A DNA stretch of 64,000 bases, taken from Brasenia schreberi. Taxonomy: Eukaryota; Streptophyta; Magnoliopsida; Nymphaeales; Cabombaceae. Shown in pieces: positions 37,899-55,218 of the stretch. The translations under genes and the position numbers were made by a program. The notes below the pieces were generated by a model, which ran no database searches, had not been told where the DNA came from, and saw only the letters and a list, made by a program, of their open reading frames with translations. The first letter of the stretch is position 1. Each line of letters begins with the position of its first letter. The DNA is taken from positions 3,283,501 through 3,347,500 of the forward strand of contig JAYKKT010000040.1 of the NCBI GenBank assembly GCA_036023115.1, in the 5' to 3' direction.

Positions 37899-38903
37899 CT
37901 AATAGCACTGGACCGCAGGAAAACCGCTCTGGGGCAAGAGGTTTTTGGTAGCGACCATAATCATCTCCTTCTTTCTCCGCATCTCAATGACCTTCCGGTG
38001 GCTGTTTGAGTGGACGTCGCTAAGGAAGGTCGGGCTCCCCGCCGGGCGGTATTCCGGCAGGAGCCTGCCGGATTTATAGCGGACCCCACAGGCATTGCAG
38101 AGTGTCTTGGAGCCGAGAGGCCCGATACGCCACTGGGGCGTCTTCTGAACCAGGCAGTGGCTGCACCGACGGCCTGGCATGGAATTCTCCGGTACTTTCC
38201 CGTCCCGGTTCCGGCGCCTCCCGGGCCGTTTCTTCTGAACCGGTATGGCGAGAACCGAGTTAAGACATGACGTTGTCGTCGATGAAGAGGTCGACGAGGA
38301 CGATGATGAATCCCGGAAACTGTAACGGCAAGACCATGAGCGACCGGTTCTGGATCGTTTGCTCCGCGCCTTCATGGGGACCCGGGTTCCCAGCCAAAAC
38401 CAGGGTTTTTTCGGTGTTCCGTCGCCGGCTTCCGGCGAGTAGTGAAACGAACCGGTTCCGGAGGAGAACGAGTCCTCGACGAAGTTAGAGAGCCACTCCA
38501 AATCGGCCAACTCGTCGACCTTTGAAGTTCACAAAAACCCGAACAATGAGAAAAACCAACGGAAATGCTCACCGGAGGGTATGCGGACAACGGATAAAAC
38601 ACTTACCGGGACGGGGAGCTCCCCACCCGCAACGGCATCGACGAAGACAGTTGCAGGAGAGCAGTTCGAGCCAAACGATACCGAGTCGTCTCGGTTGCCC
38701 GACAAGTTGGATTCTTCTTCTTCCCGTTCCCTTCGTTCCTCCTCCGCGAAATCGTCATTATTCGACAAGTCAAGAAGATCTTCAACGAAGAAATCTTCAC
38801 CACCTACGCTCCAAGCTTCCTCCTGCCACGAACCTCCGTTCATCTCGTCCATACACTCTGCCTCCGACGAGTCGCTGCCCGGACTCCCCTGCGTTTGGTC
38901 CAC
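37899..38903 (-). CDS. GATA zinc-finger transcription factor, class I-like
   Basis: Two exons on the minus strand, 38903-38607 and 38519-37899, joined over an 87-bp intron (CCG|GTAAGT ... AAAG|GTC) in phase 0, giving 305 aa. The N-terminal 99 residues are acidic ([19 protein letters not shown]), then [19 protein letters not shown] at about 100-118 is the motif typical of class I plant GATA factors. A basic stretch [16 protein letters not shown] (about 192-207) is a likely nuclear signal. The single zinc finger uses C218, C221, C240 and C243 in C-x2-C-x18-C-x2-C spacing with TPQWR and [22 protein letters not shown]. Members bind WGATAR sites and act in light, carbon and growth control; the target genes here are unknown. 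IGPLGS replaces the more usual AGPxGP inside the finger. Length and exon number fit the family. Confidence 0.95.
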
Positions 38904-40078
38904 AGCGTCGTTTTAATGCACACCCACAAATTCTTCTCGAAAGAAACAAGTTATCCACAAACAAAATGAATAGAAAATGGTTCCTATTCGCTTTCTATTT
39001 CATCTTGCAGAGGGTTTAGTGTTTTTATTGAGAGAGAGAGAGTAAAAAAAGAAGTTTATTTTTCTCTTTAAAGTCACAGAGAGGGCTTACTGTTTCGTCA
39101 TCGTTACCTGAGGGAAGAGAGCAGCGGAGAATACGATGCTCGTAGAGGGAGAAGAATGCGAAAAGGAGTGAGTTTGGTAACCCATTGATGAGAGAGAGAG
39201 AGAGAGAGCTTTCTTCTTCTAAGGTTTAGAGGGAGGACGGTAGAAAAATATTACTCTGTGGATGGCTTGTATCTCTTGTTTTCTACACCAAACGTGAAAG
39301 TCCATGCAAGAAATAAAAGATTTTGAGAATTTTCAGATTTTCATTATTCCACTTCTCCTTTTAAAATGATTTATTTTGGAAATTACTTGAATTTAGTTGT
39401 AATTCATGACTCCTTAATCGGGCCAGGTCGAATTGGATCGGTTTAAATCCCTTCTCCACATCACCGAAAGAAACCAACCAAAACTAAATACCAAAAAAAC
39501 CGGCACCGCTCTGTCCTTTTCAATTAATGTCTTTTCTCTCTCTTTTTTCAAGATTTTTGGTTTACGTTTAGAATTTAGGGGTAGTACCACATAGATTTTA
39601 ACGTCTCAATCTTGTCATTACTGCCTCAACCTCAACTCTGCAGTAGGCTTTAGCATTTAAAGCACTATCGATCTTGGTGTATGTAATCTAGCTGTTAACG
39701 TCTTTGCATCATTACGTCCATAGTGATTGAATATTATTCTATATATATAGAGAGAGAGGGTGTTTGGATCATGTTTAAGTTTAAGTTTAACACTTGTTCA
39801 TTCATGGTAACGGTTGCTTTAAGATCATTGAGATCAATGATTAAATGGTTGAGATTTTCAAAGGTGTTTGAGACATTTACTACGTTTCTTTTATATATAT
39901 ATAGTAAATGCCTCAAATCAAACACCTTTTGAAGATCTTAACCCTTTATATAAGAAAACCGGAACCTATCTATTTATTGCTTTTTAATAACAAATTTTTT
40001 TAAGAGTTTTTGAAAAAAAAGATGAAAAGCATTATTATTATATTCATACAAAAAAAATGATCACACATAAGATGAAAA

Positions 40079-40164
<86 letters not shown>

Positions 40165-40192
40165 GTTTGTATGGAGAGAGAGAGAGAGAGAG
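40079..40192. repeat. Very long (AT)n(AG)n microsatellite
   Basis: About 40 uninterrupted AT units, then CATATGTTTGTATGG and about ten AG units. Confidence 0.95.
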
Positions 40193-41686
40193 AAGAGAAT
40201 GGCCTTCTAAAGTTTAGAAGTAGAGTGGTATACCTGATTCGTTCATGCGTCTAAGTGGTGACGTTGGTGCAGTAGGGTTAGCTCTACCCGAGATGTTTCT
40301 GTTGTGATTATTCTATTTGGAGTTTCCGATACAATGCTCTCCGACTCGGTTTTTGAGTGAACCGTTTCCTGAAAAGACTCGATGACGCAGACCCCAAGTC
40401 GGCAAATACAAACGATAAAAGTCTTGTGAAGGACAGTTGAGTTAGGTAGCCAATTAAACCTTTCACTAAGAACCCTACAACTTACCTTCAAAAGAAAAAG
40501 CCCTACAACTTAGGGGATCATCAAGGGGTTCTCTCTTAGCACCATACTTAGGACCTTAAGCAATGCAATAAAGGTCCTCTCTTTGCTACCCAAACATGGT
40601 CTCCATGTAGAGGATAAGGAGAAGGCCTTTAAGCTTTTCATAGGTTTTGTAAACGACCCAGACGACCCTGGTTCATTTTCTATATGAATAATCCGAGCGT
40701 ATTGCTAGCCCATGGCCTCTGTTTGAACTTATTCATGAACGATTCATTATTCTTTTATGGGTTGTTTATCAGTAAAGCTGAACTGAGTTGAGAGAGAGGT
40801 TTTAGAGTTGAATGGCCTTATTTACCTAAAATCTTCATTTATGAGAAAATAAAAACAAAAATAGCCCTTTATTCACCTTAAATACTTAATAAATTTATCT
40901 TGGAGGCATGGTTTTAGGTAAAGCTAGAAAAATGTCATATAAGGGGCTTTCATGAGCTGAACTAAGCCAAGCACTTCTTCACCATATATGGTTTAATGAA
41001 CCAAACAAAACAAACCCGGGACAAGCCGAGCTGAACTACGAGCGGCTTAGTTCATTTGCCAGCCCTAAGTTTTGAGCATTGACCCATGTAAACATATAAA
41101 AAAACCAAGTTAAAGTGAGAGTAAAATGATTAATGAGTGTGTGAAAATAGATGACAAACCCTTTAAAAGAAGTTAAAGTGAACTAATCTAATACAAGCTC
41201 TGATTACTGAAAACAAGTCATAGCTTGTCAATTTTTTTCATTTTGATATGCGTAATATATATGTGACCCAATTGGGACCTGATATTGGATCCAGGTCCAT
41301 AACTCGGCTAATAAGTGGAAACCTACTGGACACATATTTATTAGTCCCAGCTGTACCTCCTACCGCTGTCGGTCACATTTCGACCATGGGTCGTGCCCTT
41401 GGCCAATTGGAACAATGCGAATAACAAATTCAATTTGAATCACCATGTTCAAATACTAACTGGTATTGAATTCGGACTTTTTAATTTTTTATTTTTCACT
41501 AAATATAGAACTTAAGAAGAAGGAGCATGTATAAAGTAGGTCTATTAGAACAACACACAACCAGAAAAATAGAAATCTTCCAATATAAAATATGAAGTCT
41601 CACGAGAGAAGATAAAACAAGTATATCACGAACAAAATGACAACTTCATCCTTGTAAGACAGATTTATAAAATAGATTGTTCTACT

Positions 41687-42177
41687 TAGATATGTCCGGT
41701 TCCAGATAAATCGGAATATAAAACCACAAGTTTCGGGCAAGTTCCAATTTTTAGGTATGAGACCGATAAATTTATAAAACAATGTTTTTAATTTTTTATA
41801 ATGGTCGCTTACTAACTATTTATGTCTATATATAAAGTTTAAATTTTGCTATTTCTGTATCAACATTTCAAACTCCGCCTATGTAAAGGATCACCCTTAC
41901 ATGATTAGTCTCAAGCTCGAAAAAAAGAGGAGAGTTGTGTTAGACTTCCGACAGCCAACATAAAACTTTGTTGGATTTAACATGAATTCTACAGAAAAAA
42001 AAAAAAAAAGAATCCATGTAGTTGACCGATCTAGTATGGAAAAAAGCTTAGTTGTCGTAGTAGTAGTAGTAGAAAAAAAAATAATAAAACAGTTGATTCT
42101 AATTTGATAAAGCGTGAAACAATAATGGAACGGAGGAAGCCCCATCTGTCAACCTGATTAGAAACCGGTCATGTCTA
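41687..42177. mobile_element. hAT-type MITE (TAGACATG family) with nested retroposon tail
   Basis: It starts TAGATATGTCCGGTTCC and ends GAAACCGGTCATGTCTA; the ends match as an inverted repeat at about 14 of 17 positions. The flanking 8-mers GTTCTACT (41679-41686) and GCTCCACT (42178-42185) agree at six of eight, both differences being T/C changes, as for an aged target duplication. An Au/RTE-like tail sits inside, and 41801-41860 has a perfect match in a protease intron. Confidence 0.65.
42009..42073 (+). mobile_element. Au-SINE/RTE-like tail nested in a MITE
   Basis: AAGAATCCATGTAGTTGACC, CTAGTATGG and a TTAGTTGTCG(TAG)n tail. It follows a run of A, so it may be a separate insertion into the MITE. 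Confidence 0.55.
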
Positions 42178-43356
42178 GCTCCACTATTTATATCGAGCAC
42201 AATAATAACTTTCCAAAAGCATCAGCAGGTCATCCACAAAATCAATCTCTAAAAGGAGTGAGGGAGAGGATAAAGAGGATGGAGAAGAGGACAGATAAGT
42301 CAATGGACATGAAATTGAACATTTGGTAGAGCGTTCCATTCCCTAAAAAATGAAGAAAAAAAAGAAAAAAAGATTGGAGGAACCAAACGACCACAGGTCA
42401 TCCACAAAAACATTATTACATCCCAAGTATATGACCGATATGACTGCATGCTAGATCCGTATTATACAGTGTAGTTAGTTTTGACCTTCTGTATCTCACT
42501 TCAAACTCGGTTTTATTATCTGATTAGTCGGATTTTATAAAACAATCTCCGATGTGTGCACCATCTTGCAGATCACAGTATGCAGGATGCATATCTGACG
42601 GTCGTTTTCTGCCCACTTGACGACGACAGTATCCTCATCGCAAGCAATGCTGTCAGACTTTTTCCATATTGAGGACGAAAGAGCGTCCTCTGGAAGAGGT
42701 TGCGGTCAAACTAGAAAAAGTAAGCGAGCGTCAGGAAATGGACAGCGGAGATGGAAGACTGAGAGAAGATAAACAGCTACCTTCTACCTGATGCTGACGC
42801 TCCCGAGCCATTGCCGCCGGATTTCATGAAGACGTCGAGCAAAAGGACATCTCTGTTTTGGACTCACTCACGTGAACCGTCCTTCCCTTCTTCTCATCAA
42901 TGATACGAAGCATGTTTTTTTTCCAGATTTTTTTTCTCTTTCTTTTTCTTCACTCTCTGAGAGAGAGAGAGAGCATAATGTCTACTTGCCCACCAATTTA
43001 TGCTTAAACCTATTTAAAGATTTCCACTGTTTAATTGACATTATCAATACTAAAAATTTAAATTTTAAAAAGTATTTAATCCACATATACATTAAATGTG
43101 AAATATAAAAAATACAATAGTATTTTTTGTTTTTTAAATAAAATTCTCTATTATTAATTACATCAATCACAAGAAAGAAATTTTTAAGGAGATTTGAGTA
43201 TGGATGAATGTGCACGTATACTAATTTCTCTCGCTGTTTATATATATGCACACACAAGCACACTCCCACAAACAAAACCCTACCATTCAAAAAAGAAAAT
43301 ACTATAGCACATAGGTTGGGGTGTTTGGTTCTCCTCCGCTAAGCCATGAGTTCAAC

Positions 43357-43540
43357 CAGCGGCGGATCTACAAGGAGGCACGGTGGGGGTGGCTGCCCCA
43401 CCTGAAATTTCAAATATTAATGAAGAAACTATAGCTTGCAGTTGAATCTACTGTTATTATACACCAGCTTTATCTCCACACCGAAGTAGTTTTGTGGAGA
43501 TGTCCGCTCCACGTAACACCAATTTCTACATCCGTCACTG
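43357..43540. mobile_element. Small MITE with CAGYGRCGGAT ends
   Basis: 184 bp beginning CAGCGGCGGATCTACAA and ending TTTCTACATCCGTCACTG. The ends are imperfect inverted repeats (about 13 of 17). GTTCAA lies next to both ends, perhaps a drifted target duplication. A solo fragment of the same end sequence is at about 4155-4180. Confidence 0.55.
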
Positions 43541-43654
43541 ATGTTCAAACCAGTGTACAGGGTTTCGCTTAACCCCAACCTGCAAGTGACCGAGGAAAAA
43601 GAACTTGTGAGGTGATGTTTATGACTGGTATGTACCCCGGCTGCATGTCTTTAT

Positions 43655-43656
<2 letters not shown>

Positions 43657-43742
<86 letters not shown>
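43657..43742. repeat. (AT)n microsatellite
   Basis: About 43 uninterrupted AT units. Confidence 0.95.
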
Positions 43743-43744
<2 letters not shown>

Positions 43745-44073
43745 CTTTAACTAGGGTAAGCCCTGTTCTTTGGGGTTGTTAAGTGTGCGTTCTCCATCCC
43801 CGAGCCGCCCAAGAACGAAGCAACATCGTGTCATTAATGAAGTCAAAGGCACCCTAAAGCATAAGTGGAGTTTCAGTGGATCTCTAATGGGTTGTTTGAT
43901 TTGGAGGTCTGGGCCTAAGGGACTGAAACTGTTGTAGGTCCAGTTCTCGAAATCAAATATAGGCCCGCCTTAACGTGCAGTAAAAAACAGGCCCACCGAC
44001 ACTGGAATAACCTGCAATGATAATTTTGTAGGCTCTGTCTTGTAATCAAGCAAGCACCTTAAGCGGAGTGAAT

Positions 44074-44352
44074 TAGACATGGCGAGTTCCAAACCGGCTT
44101 GGCGGTTTCAATCGAAACTGAACCAGGCCAGGAATCGGCTGAACTTGGAACTAGGACTCACCCGATTCAGTTTTGGTTTCACCTTTTACCAAATCGGAAC
44201 CAGTGGTTCCAATATTTTTAAAATTTATGTTTTTGTAAAAATTATTATTTTAGAAATTATCAGTTCTAAGCAATCTCAAACCCAAACCGAAACCGGTGGT
44301 TCTAAAACCATAACCAAAACCGACCCTGGTTTGGTTACAGTTGACCTGTCTA
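44074..44352. mobile_element. hAT-type MITE (TAGACATGG family)
   Basis: It starts TAGACATGG and ends CCTGTCTA, with AACCGG-rich halves around an AT-rich middle, like the 0.67 kb copy. No clear target duplication is visible. Confidence 0.6.
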
Positions 44353-45237
44353 GATGTATAGCTGGTAGGGGTTTACCTAACCACATCTCTCGAGTAAAAA
44401 AGAAGGTGAAACCTTCATTGTGTGCCCATCTACCAACCCGTCGCATGGATGCGTGCACCAAAAGGATACGTGACGGGCGCCCTTAAACAAGGATGTACAT
44501 TATTTTGAACAGCTAATAATGGGAAGATCTATTGTGGCTCTGATGGTAAACATTCTTGTTTGCATGCATCGTACTTTATTTTGATCCGGGCTGTATTGTA
44601 TATTTTGTGAAGTATATTAGAACGTTGTTTCTAAATATAGTAGCGCCTTAATAAGATTTAACTTTTAACATGAAAAAAGATCAACAGATCACAGTTCACG
44701 AAGAAAATATGCTTCTCACTTTGTAAGAGCATAATATTAAAACCAATTTCTACACAAACATAGTAAGTAAATGAAGCTAAATATTACATTTGACCTTTTG
44801 ATCATTGTAAACTCTAAACTTTGATGGTGTTTTCTTTTAGAGCAAACTCAAAGTGTCATTTTTTCTTTCTTTCAGCATGCTGAGGTTAGACAGGCCCCTA
44901 CCCAACGTACACACCCCAGATATCAAACTCACCACCTTCAACTCAGAGGTTCCATTCACTTGACCCCTTAGACAAGAGAGAAAGTGCAAAAAGTGCAGAA
45001 AATTTTCCTTTTAAGATACAAAGTATTCCATGGAATTGAGTATGATTGTATGTCTGTATGTCTGACCATCTACTATACCAGGAATACCAGTGAACCTAAT
45101 TAATGCAATTGCCTATGCTACCTTCTTGTGCTACAAAATCAAATGTTATACAATCAGCATTTGGTAAATCTTCTGCAGTCTGTGGTGTATTATCCACACA
45201 ATACTAAACTATGATGCAGAGTCAAGCACAATGGCGG

Positions 45238-45292
45238 CTAAGAACCCGTGTAGCTGATTTTATAAAGTGTTGGAAAACGCTTTGTTTTGATT
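45238..45292 (+). mobile_element. Au-SINE/RTE-like tail, diverged
   Basis: CTAAGAACCCGTGTAGCTGA, then AAAGTGTTGGAAAACGCTTTG and a TTTTG-rich end. Confidence 0.4.
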
Positions 45293-45674
45293 TTGGATTG
45301 CTAAAGATCGGGCCATTTGAGTTACAAAATTGACACTCAGGACTGAAAAGGATAAAAAACATAACGAACAGCTTCTGTCCAAACTTACATGCCACACCAT
45401 CTGTAAAGGTTACCAAATTCTTTTTTATTTTCACAGCTAATATGGAGAAAGGAGGAAACGATTGATCATATTTGAATGTTCTGAGAGAGTAATAAACAGG
45501 CATCTCAAAGAGATGCACTACAAGCACATTTCTGTCATAAATTTGAGCTTCAACATGGAATGCATTGCTGAAACTGAAATCGATCGACACCAGCATACTG
45601 ATTTAGAGACTAAAAGCTGCTTGATGAGCTTTTTGTACATGTTAATGATGTGCAAATCTTCCTCCATCTGTACT

Positions 45675-51546
<5,872 letters not shown>

Positions 51547-51633
51547 GGTTTGTGCCGCAGAGACCATCCAAGAGAAAAGTAGGTAGTGTTCAGTATCTAC
51601 CGTTGCTTTAAGAAGCTCGACACAAGAGATGTG

Positions 51634-51783
51634 TCATGCGGCCTCCCGTTTTTTGAATAGAAACGTGAAAACGGTTGCAGGAAAATGCAAGAAATAGGTG
51701 TGGAGTAAAAAAGAAAACGAGTTCTTCGTGTGCTGCGTTGTCGATAAGCGTACCCTCTCGGCCACTGCCTCCGTTTGCTCCAT
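51634..51783 (-). other. Possible upstream ORF in the protease leader
   Basis: If transcription starts beyond 51783, an ATG there opens a frame of about 49 codons beginning MEQTEAVAERVRLSTTQ and stopping at 51634-51636, before the protease start. It is not similar to anything I know. It may be a chance uORF or a mild translational brake. Confidence 0.35.
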
Positions 51784-52614
51784 TATCTTGGTGAGGAACC
51801 AAACTAATACCCTACTTGTTTAACACTGCAGGCTGCAAATTACTGTACTAGACCGACACTGTTCTGTAAAAATAGAACAAAGACAATGAAATCGACAAAC
51901 GACGTTACCCCTCTCTCTCTCTCTCTATCTATATATATATATAATGAATCTAATATGCTTAGCCATCTGACACCCTAAACTATTAATCTCTTAAATGAAT
52001 GGCAAGCATGTTAGCCTTTTCTATATTCATATTATGTATATATATAAGAAATTGGTTAATGACTAAGCCAACATATCCTAACGCTAATTACAACCGTCTC
52101 CCTGAGAATCAACTAATTATATTTATTCTTTTACTGCAGATATTGAGGTTATAGGCGATTCAATATCATTTGGTTTTATCTTTCTAAGCCGACAAAACAC
52201 CAAACCAAACAACAGAAAATTCGGAAAGTTTGTGTATTCTGAATGCATTGGTAAAAGTTACATGCTTATAACTCTCTCTCTCTCGTGAATCAAAAACTCA
52301 CAGGATGATTGACTTTGTCTAGGTGCTCCGGGACTCTTGCAATTTTTAAATGAATATATGTAGTTGACGCACGTGATTGAGGCAATTGCTTTTATGATAA
52401 ATGAATCATGGGTCATATTCAATATTCAGTGCTTTTCACTAGAGGAGTGGACTTTGAATCTCTTATTGGGGCACTGTCTGGTCTGAGCTTGGTGCTGCGA
52501 AAAGGATGGTGGAGTTTCAATATTTATTCGCTACTACCGAAGAGTGGTGGGTTTTGAATTTCTTCCTTGATACACTTTTGGGAGGCATCCTCTTCAGCAC
52601 CTTGTCCTTGTGCA

Positions 52615-52839
52615 GATGGCAATTGAATTTGCTGTGCCCATTGACTCATCTCTTGTGCTTGTTAATCGTCGTGATGACATCATTGAGAACGAACGGGGCC
52701 TATCACAAACCTTGTTCACAAGTCGAATCAATTCAGTGTGGTTTAAGACGCTTGTTCAAGCTTTGATGAATTCAGCATCATATCTGATTGAGGTTTCAAC
52801 CTTAAGATCTGGATATGTGGGGACCCGTGAATTGCCATA
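52615..52839 (+). other. Unassigned exon-like open frame
   Basis: After a pyrimidine-rich stretch ending TTGTGCAG, a frame of 74 codons begins MAIEFAVPIDSSLVLVNR and continues through ENERGLSQTLFTSRINSVWF to a stop at 52837-52839. Composition looks protein-like, with mixed charged and hydrophobic residues, and the junction resembles a 3' splice site. I do not recognise the family and find no neighbouring exon. It may be a terminal exon of a small gene or a captured gene fragment. Confidence 0.3.
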
Positions 52840-53392
52840 GTCTCCATTTCTTGCATTTTATAAGAACAGTGGACATGATGCTAACTGGTCTTTGAGAGCC
52901 TGTTCATCCAGTGACACCACTACGGCGCGGTCTCTGTAATGCTTACTGTAAAACTGTTCTGTAATATTGCAGACGAGTAGGCTTCCCCTTTCTTTGTTTG
53001 CTGTCTGCTACATCCATCATATCTTAAAGAAATTATTTCATGAAATTTGTGTTTAGCTTAGTGAAAAGAACTCCTAATTGCTCAAAAGAGAACTGCATTA
53101 TCTTGGTTTTGGTATGCCTGGTTTGCCTTAGAATCTGTCGTTTGTGTCCCAGTTGGCTCCTAATATATTAAAACATTTCACTGTCCTTTTTCTTTATGAT
53201 TTGACTCAATAGTGTTGCATACTTTTCTCCTTGAACAGGATGAACAGTTTCAACCATCTAGGAATGGCATATACTTCTCAAAACCCACATTGCTTTCTTT
53301 GTGTATGCTCACCAACTCTTGCAGGACCTTGCCCCAGTGGTTACTCAGCAACTTCACTTGTGCATTTGTGTTATGAACCGTGCATATTCAGA

Positions 53393-54083
53393 TCCTTATG
53401 TGCAAGGAGAAGAAACAAAGTTTTTTTTTCTCGTTAGTTGGCATTTGCTTGAGACCATTTGATGAGTAATCTACAGCTTCCTAATGTGTCCTAAAAGACC
53501 TTATTAGAAAGTTTTATATGTCCAATCCATTCAACTTTTACATGCATTCTTTGCGCATTGTTTAGCAGTAAAAATGCACTTGATTAGGGTTTTCTCGTAT
53601 TGGAATGTGCTTTCCAAGTGGTTGAATTGTTTCGAGCTGTCTATGGTTTCTATCAAACATGTCACAACAAACAAATCTACAAATCCAGGCCAAGAAAAAG
53701 CATGTGAAAGTATCTTCATTCAAGTGTTTTGGACAGTCTAGGACATACAATGATTGACACCAAAATTTGTAGTTCATCTTTTACATGAGTTTCCCTAGTT
53801 GACCTATTAGGCCCACAACTATTCCTAAAGAATAATTAATAAATTAAAGAGAACCATTAGGCCCCGAAATTATCCTTTACATATAAACCATGCAAATGGT
53901 CATTATCATACCAATGAATCCTTCATAAAATATCATTTCCAGCGTGTACTCATTAAGTGGAAGGTACGCGGTTAATCATGAAAGGACTTGTCCTAGTCCA
54001 CAACAATAAGATGTGACATGACTTGCCAAGTTTCTTGAAATAACTGCAACAAATTATACTAAGGATAAACTACTGAAATCAAA
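53393..54083. repeat. Decayed direct duplication, copy 1
   Basis: It shares, in the same order with 54569-55218: TCCTTATGTGC, GCTTGAGA-CATTTG-GAGT, CATCAAACATGTCA-type words, GTTGACCTATTAGGC, GTACTCATTAAGTGG, ACGCGGTTAAT and AGGATAAACTACT. Confidence 0.75.
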
Positions 54084-54261
54084 GAGTACTTTTTACCTTT
54101 TTCTGCTACTGTAAATATATAGTGTCTTGATGTGAATAATCGAATTGCCTGAACGAGAGTGGGATGTTTTAGCCTTGACTTTCTTTCGAAGAATACTTGG
54201 CACTTATTTGGTAAAAAGTGCACCTTCACCATCAATTGTTAAAATTTTGAAGCAAAAAGAG

Positions 54262-54345
54262 CAACAGCTCACCTTGCTAGGGGGTCAACTCACAAGTTGA
54301 AGGTCAAGGTTTCAATTCCCGGGGTATGCATCTGGCAGTACCCAT
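54262..54345 (+). mobile_element. tRNA-derived SINE-like head
   Basis: AAGGTCAAGGTTTCAATTCC carries a B-box-like core (54308-54320) about 40 bp after GCTCACCTTGCTAGGGGG. It lies between the two copies of the decayed duplication. Confidence 0.4.
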
Positions 54346-54568
54346 TGCCTGAACCTCGGTCCTTGGATCTAGTGTTGGGAAATGGAAGAGCGCCTATTGT
54401 TGGCTCCTTCCAAAATCATTCATATTTGAAACATACATGAATCGACACAAGTGGTTTTTATCTCAGCCTGTACAGGCTCACTTAACTCTTTTACTTGGGT
54501 CTGTGTTTCACACACACATACATGTGGGTATGTTTATGTGTATGCGCGCCTGCAAAAGATAAAAACAA

Positions 54569-55218
54569 TCCTTATGTGCTGGTTGATGTATGCTTGAGAT
54601 CATTTGGCGAGTGATGTTGAGCTTTATAAACTATTCTAAACATCCTCTGTTTGGCAGGAATCGTTGCATTTAGATCAGATTTTTCTCATCTTTTTTATTT
54701 GAAACCTGGTTTTTCTCCATCTTTGAATGTGTTCTCGAGGAATGGAACTGATTCGATTTGATGCATAGTTTCCATCAAACATGTCATGGCGAATAGATCC
54801 ACATATTCATGCAACAATAACATCTGAAAAATATATTTAACTAAAACCTTATTTTCTTCACTTTGCGCTCATCTCATTATTTTGTAGTTTTGCTCATGTT
54901 ACTGTACATTTCTATCTTGTTCGTTGTTGACCTATTAGGCACCATATTCTTCAAGAAAAGATAACAATTAATAGGCCCCAAAATCATCTTCTACCAACAT
55001 AACGCAAATGAACACTATCATTACATCATGCCACTGCCTGTGCATCCTCATACAAATGTCACTTTCGGCTGTACTCATTAAGTGGAATCTACGCGGTTAA
55101 TGATGAAAGAGTTGTCCTACGACACGCCGATGAGATATTGCCACATGACTTGCAAAGTTTCTTCATATAATTACCACAAGCGAGTCTTAGGATAAACTAC
55201 TTTAATCATATATGCTGA
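54569..55218. repeat. Decayed direct duplication, copy 2
   Basis: Partner of 53393-54083, offset by about 1125-1145 bp. A third short echo of ACTTTCGGCTGTACTCATTA follows at about 55218-55240. Confidence 0.75.

Larger units (their letters stand above)
38904..45674. other. Intergenic region between the GATA and protease genes
   Basis: The first 300-350 bp are the probable GATA leader and promoter with GA runs (39031-39043 and about 39190-39210). The rest holds long (AT)n repeats at 40.08 and 43.66 kb, three MITEs, Au/RTE-like tails, and old dispersed sequence. I find no coding exon. Confidence 0.7.

Noticed and set aside
38010..38916. Plus-strand frames up to 165 codons across the GATA gene
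   Set aside because: They are antisense to well-supported GATA exons and cross its intron without sense.
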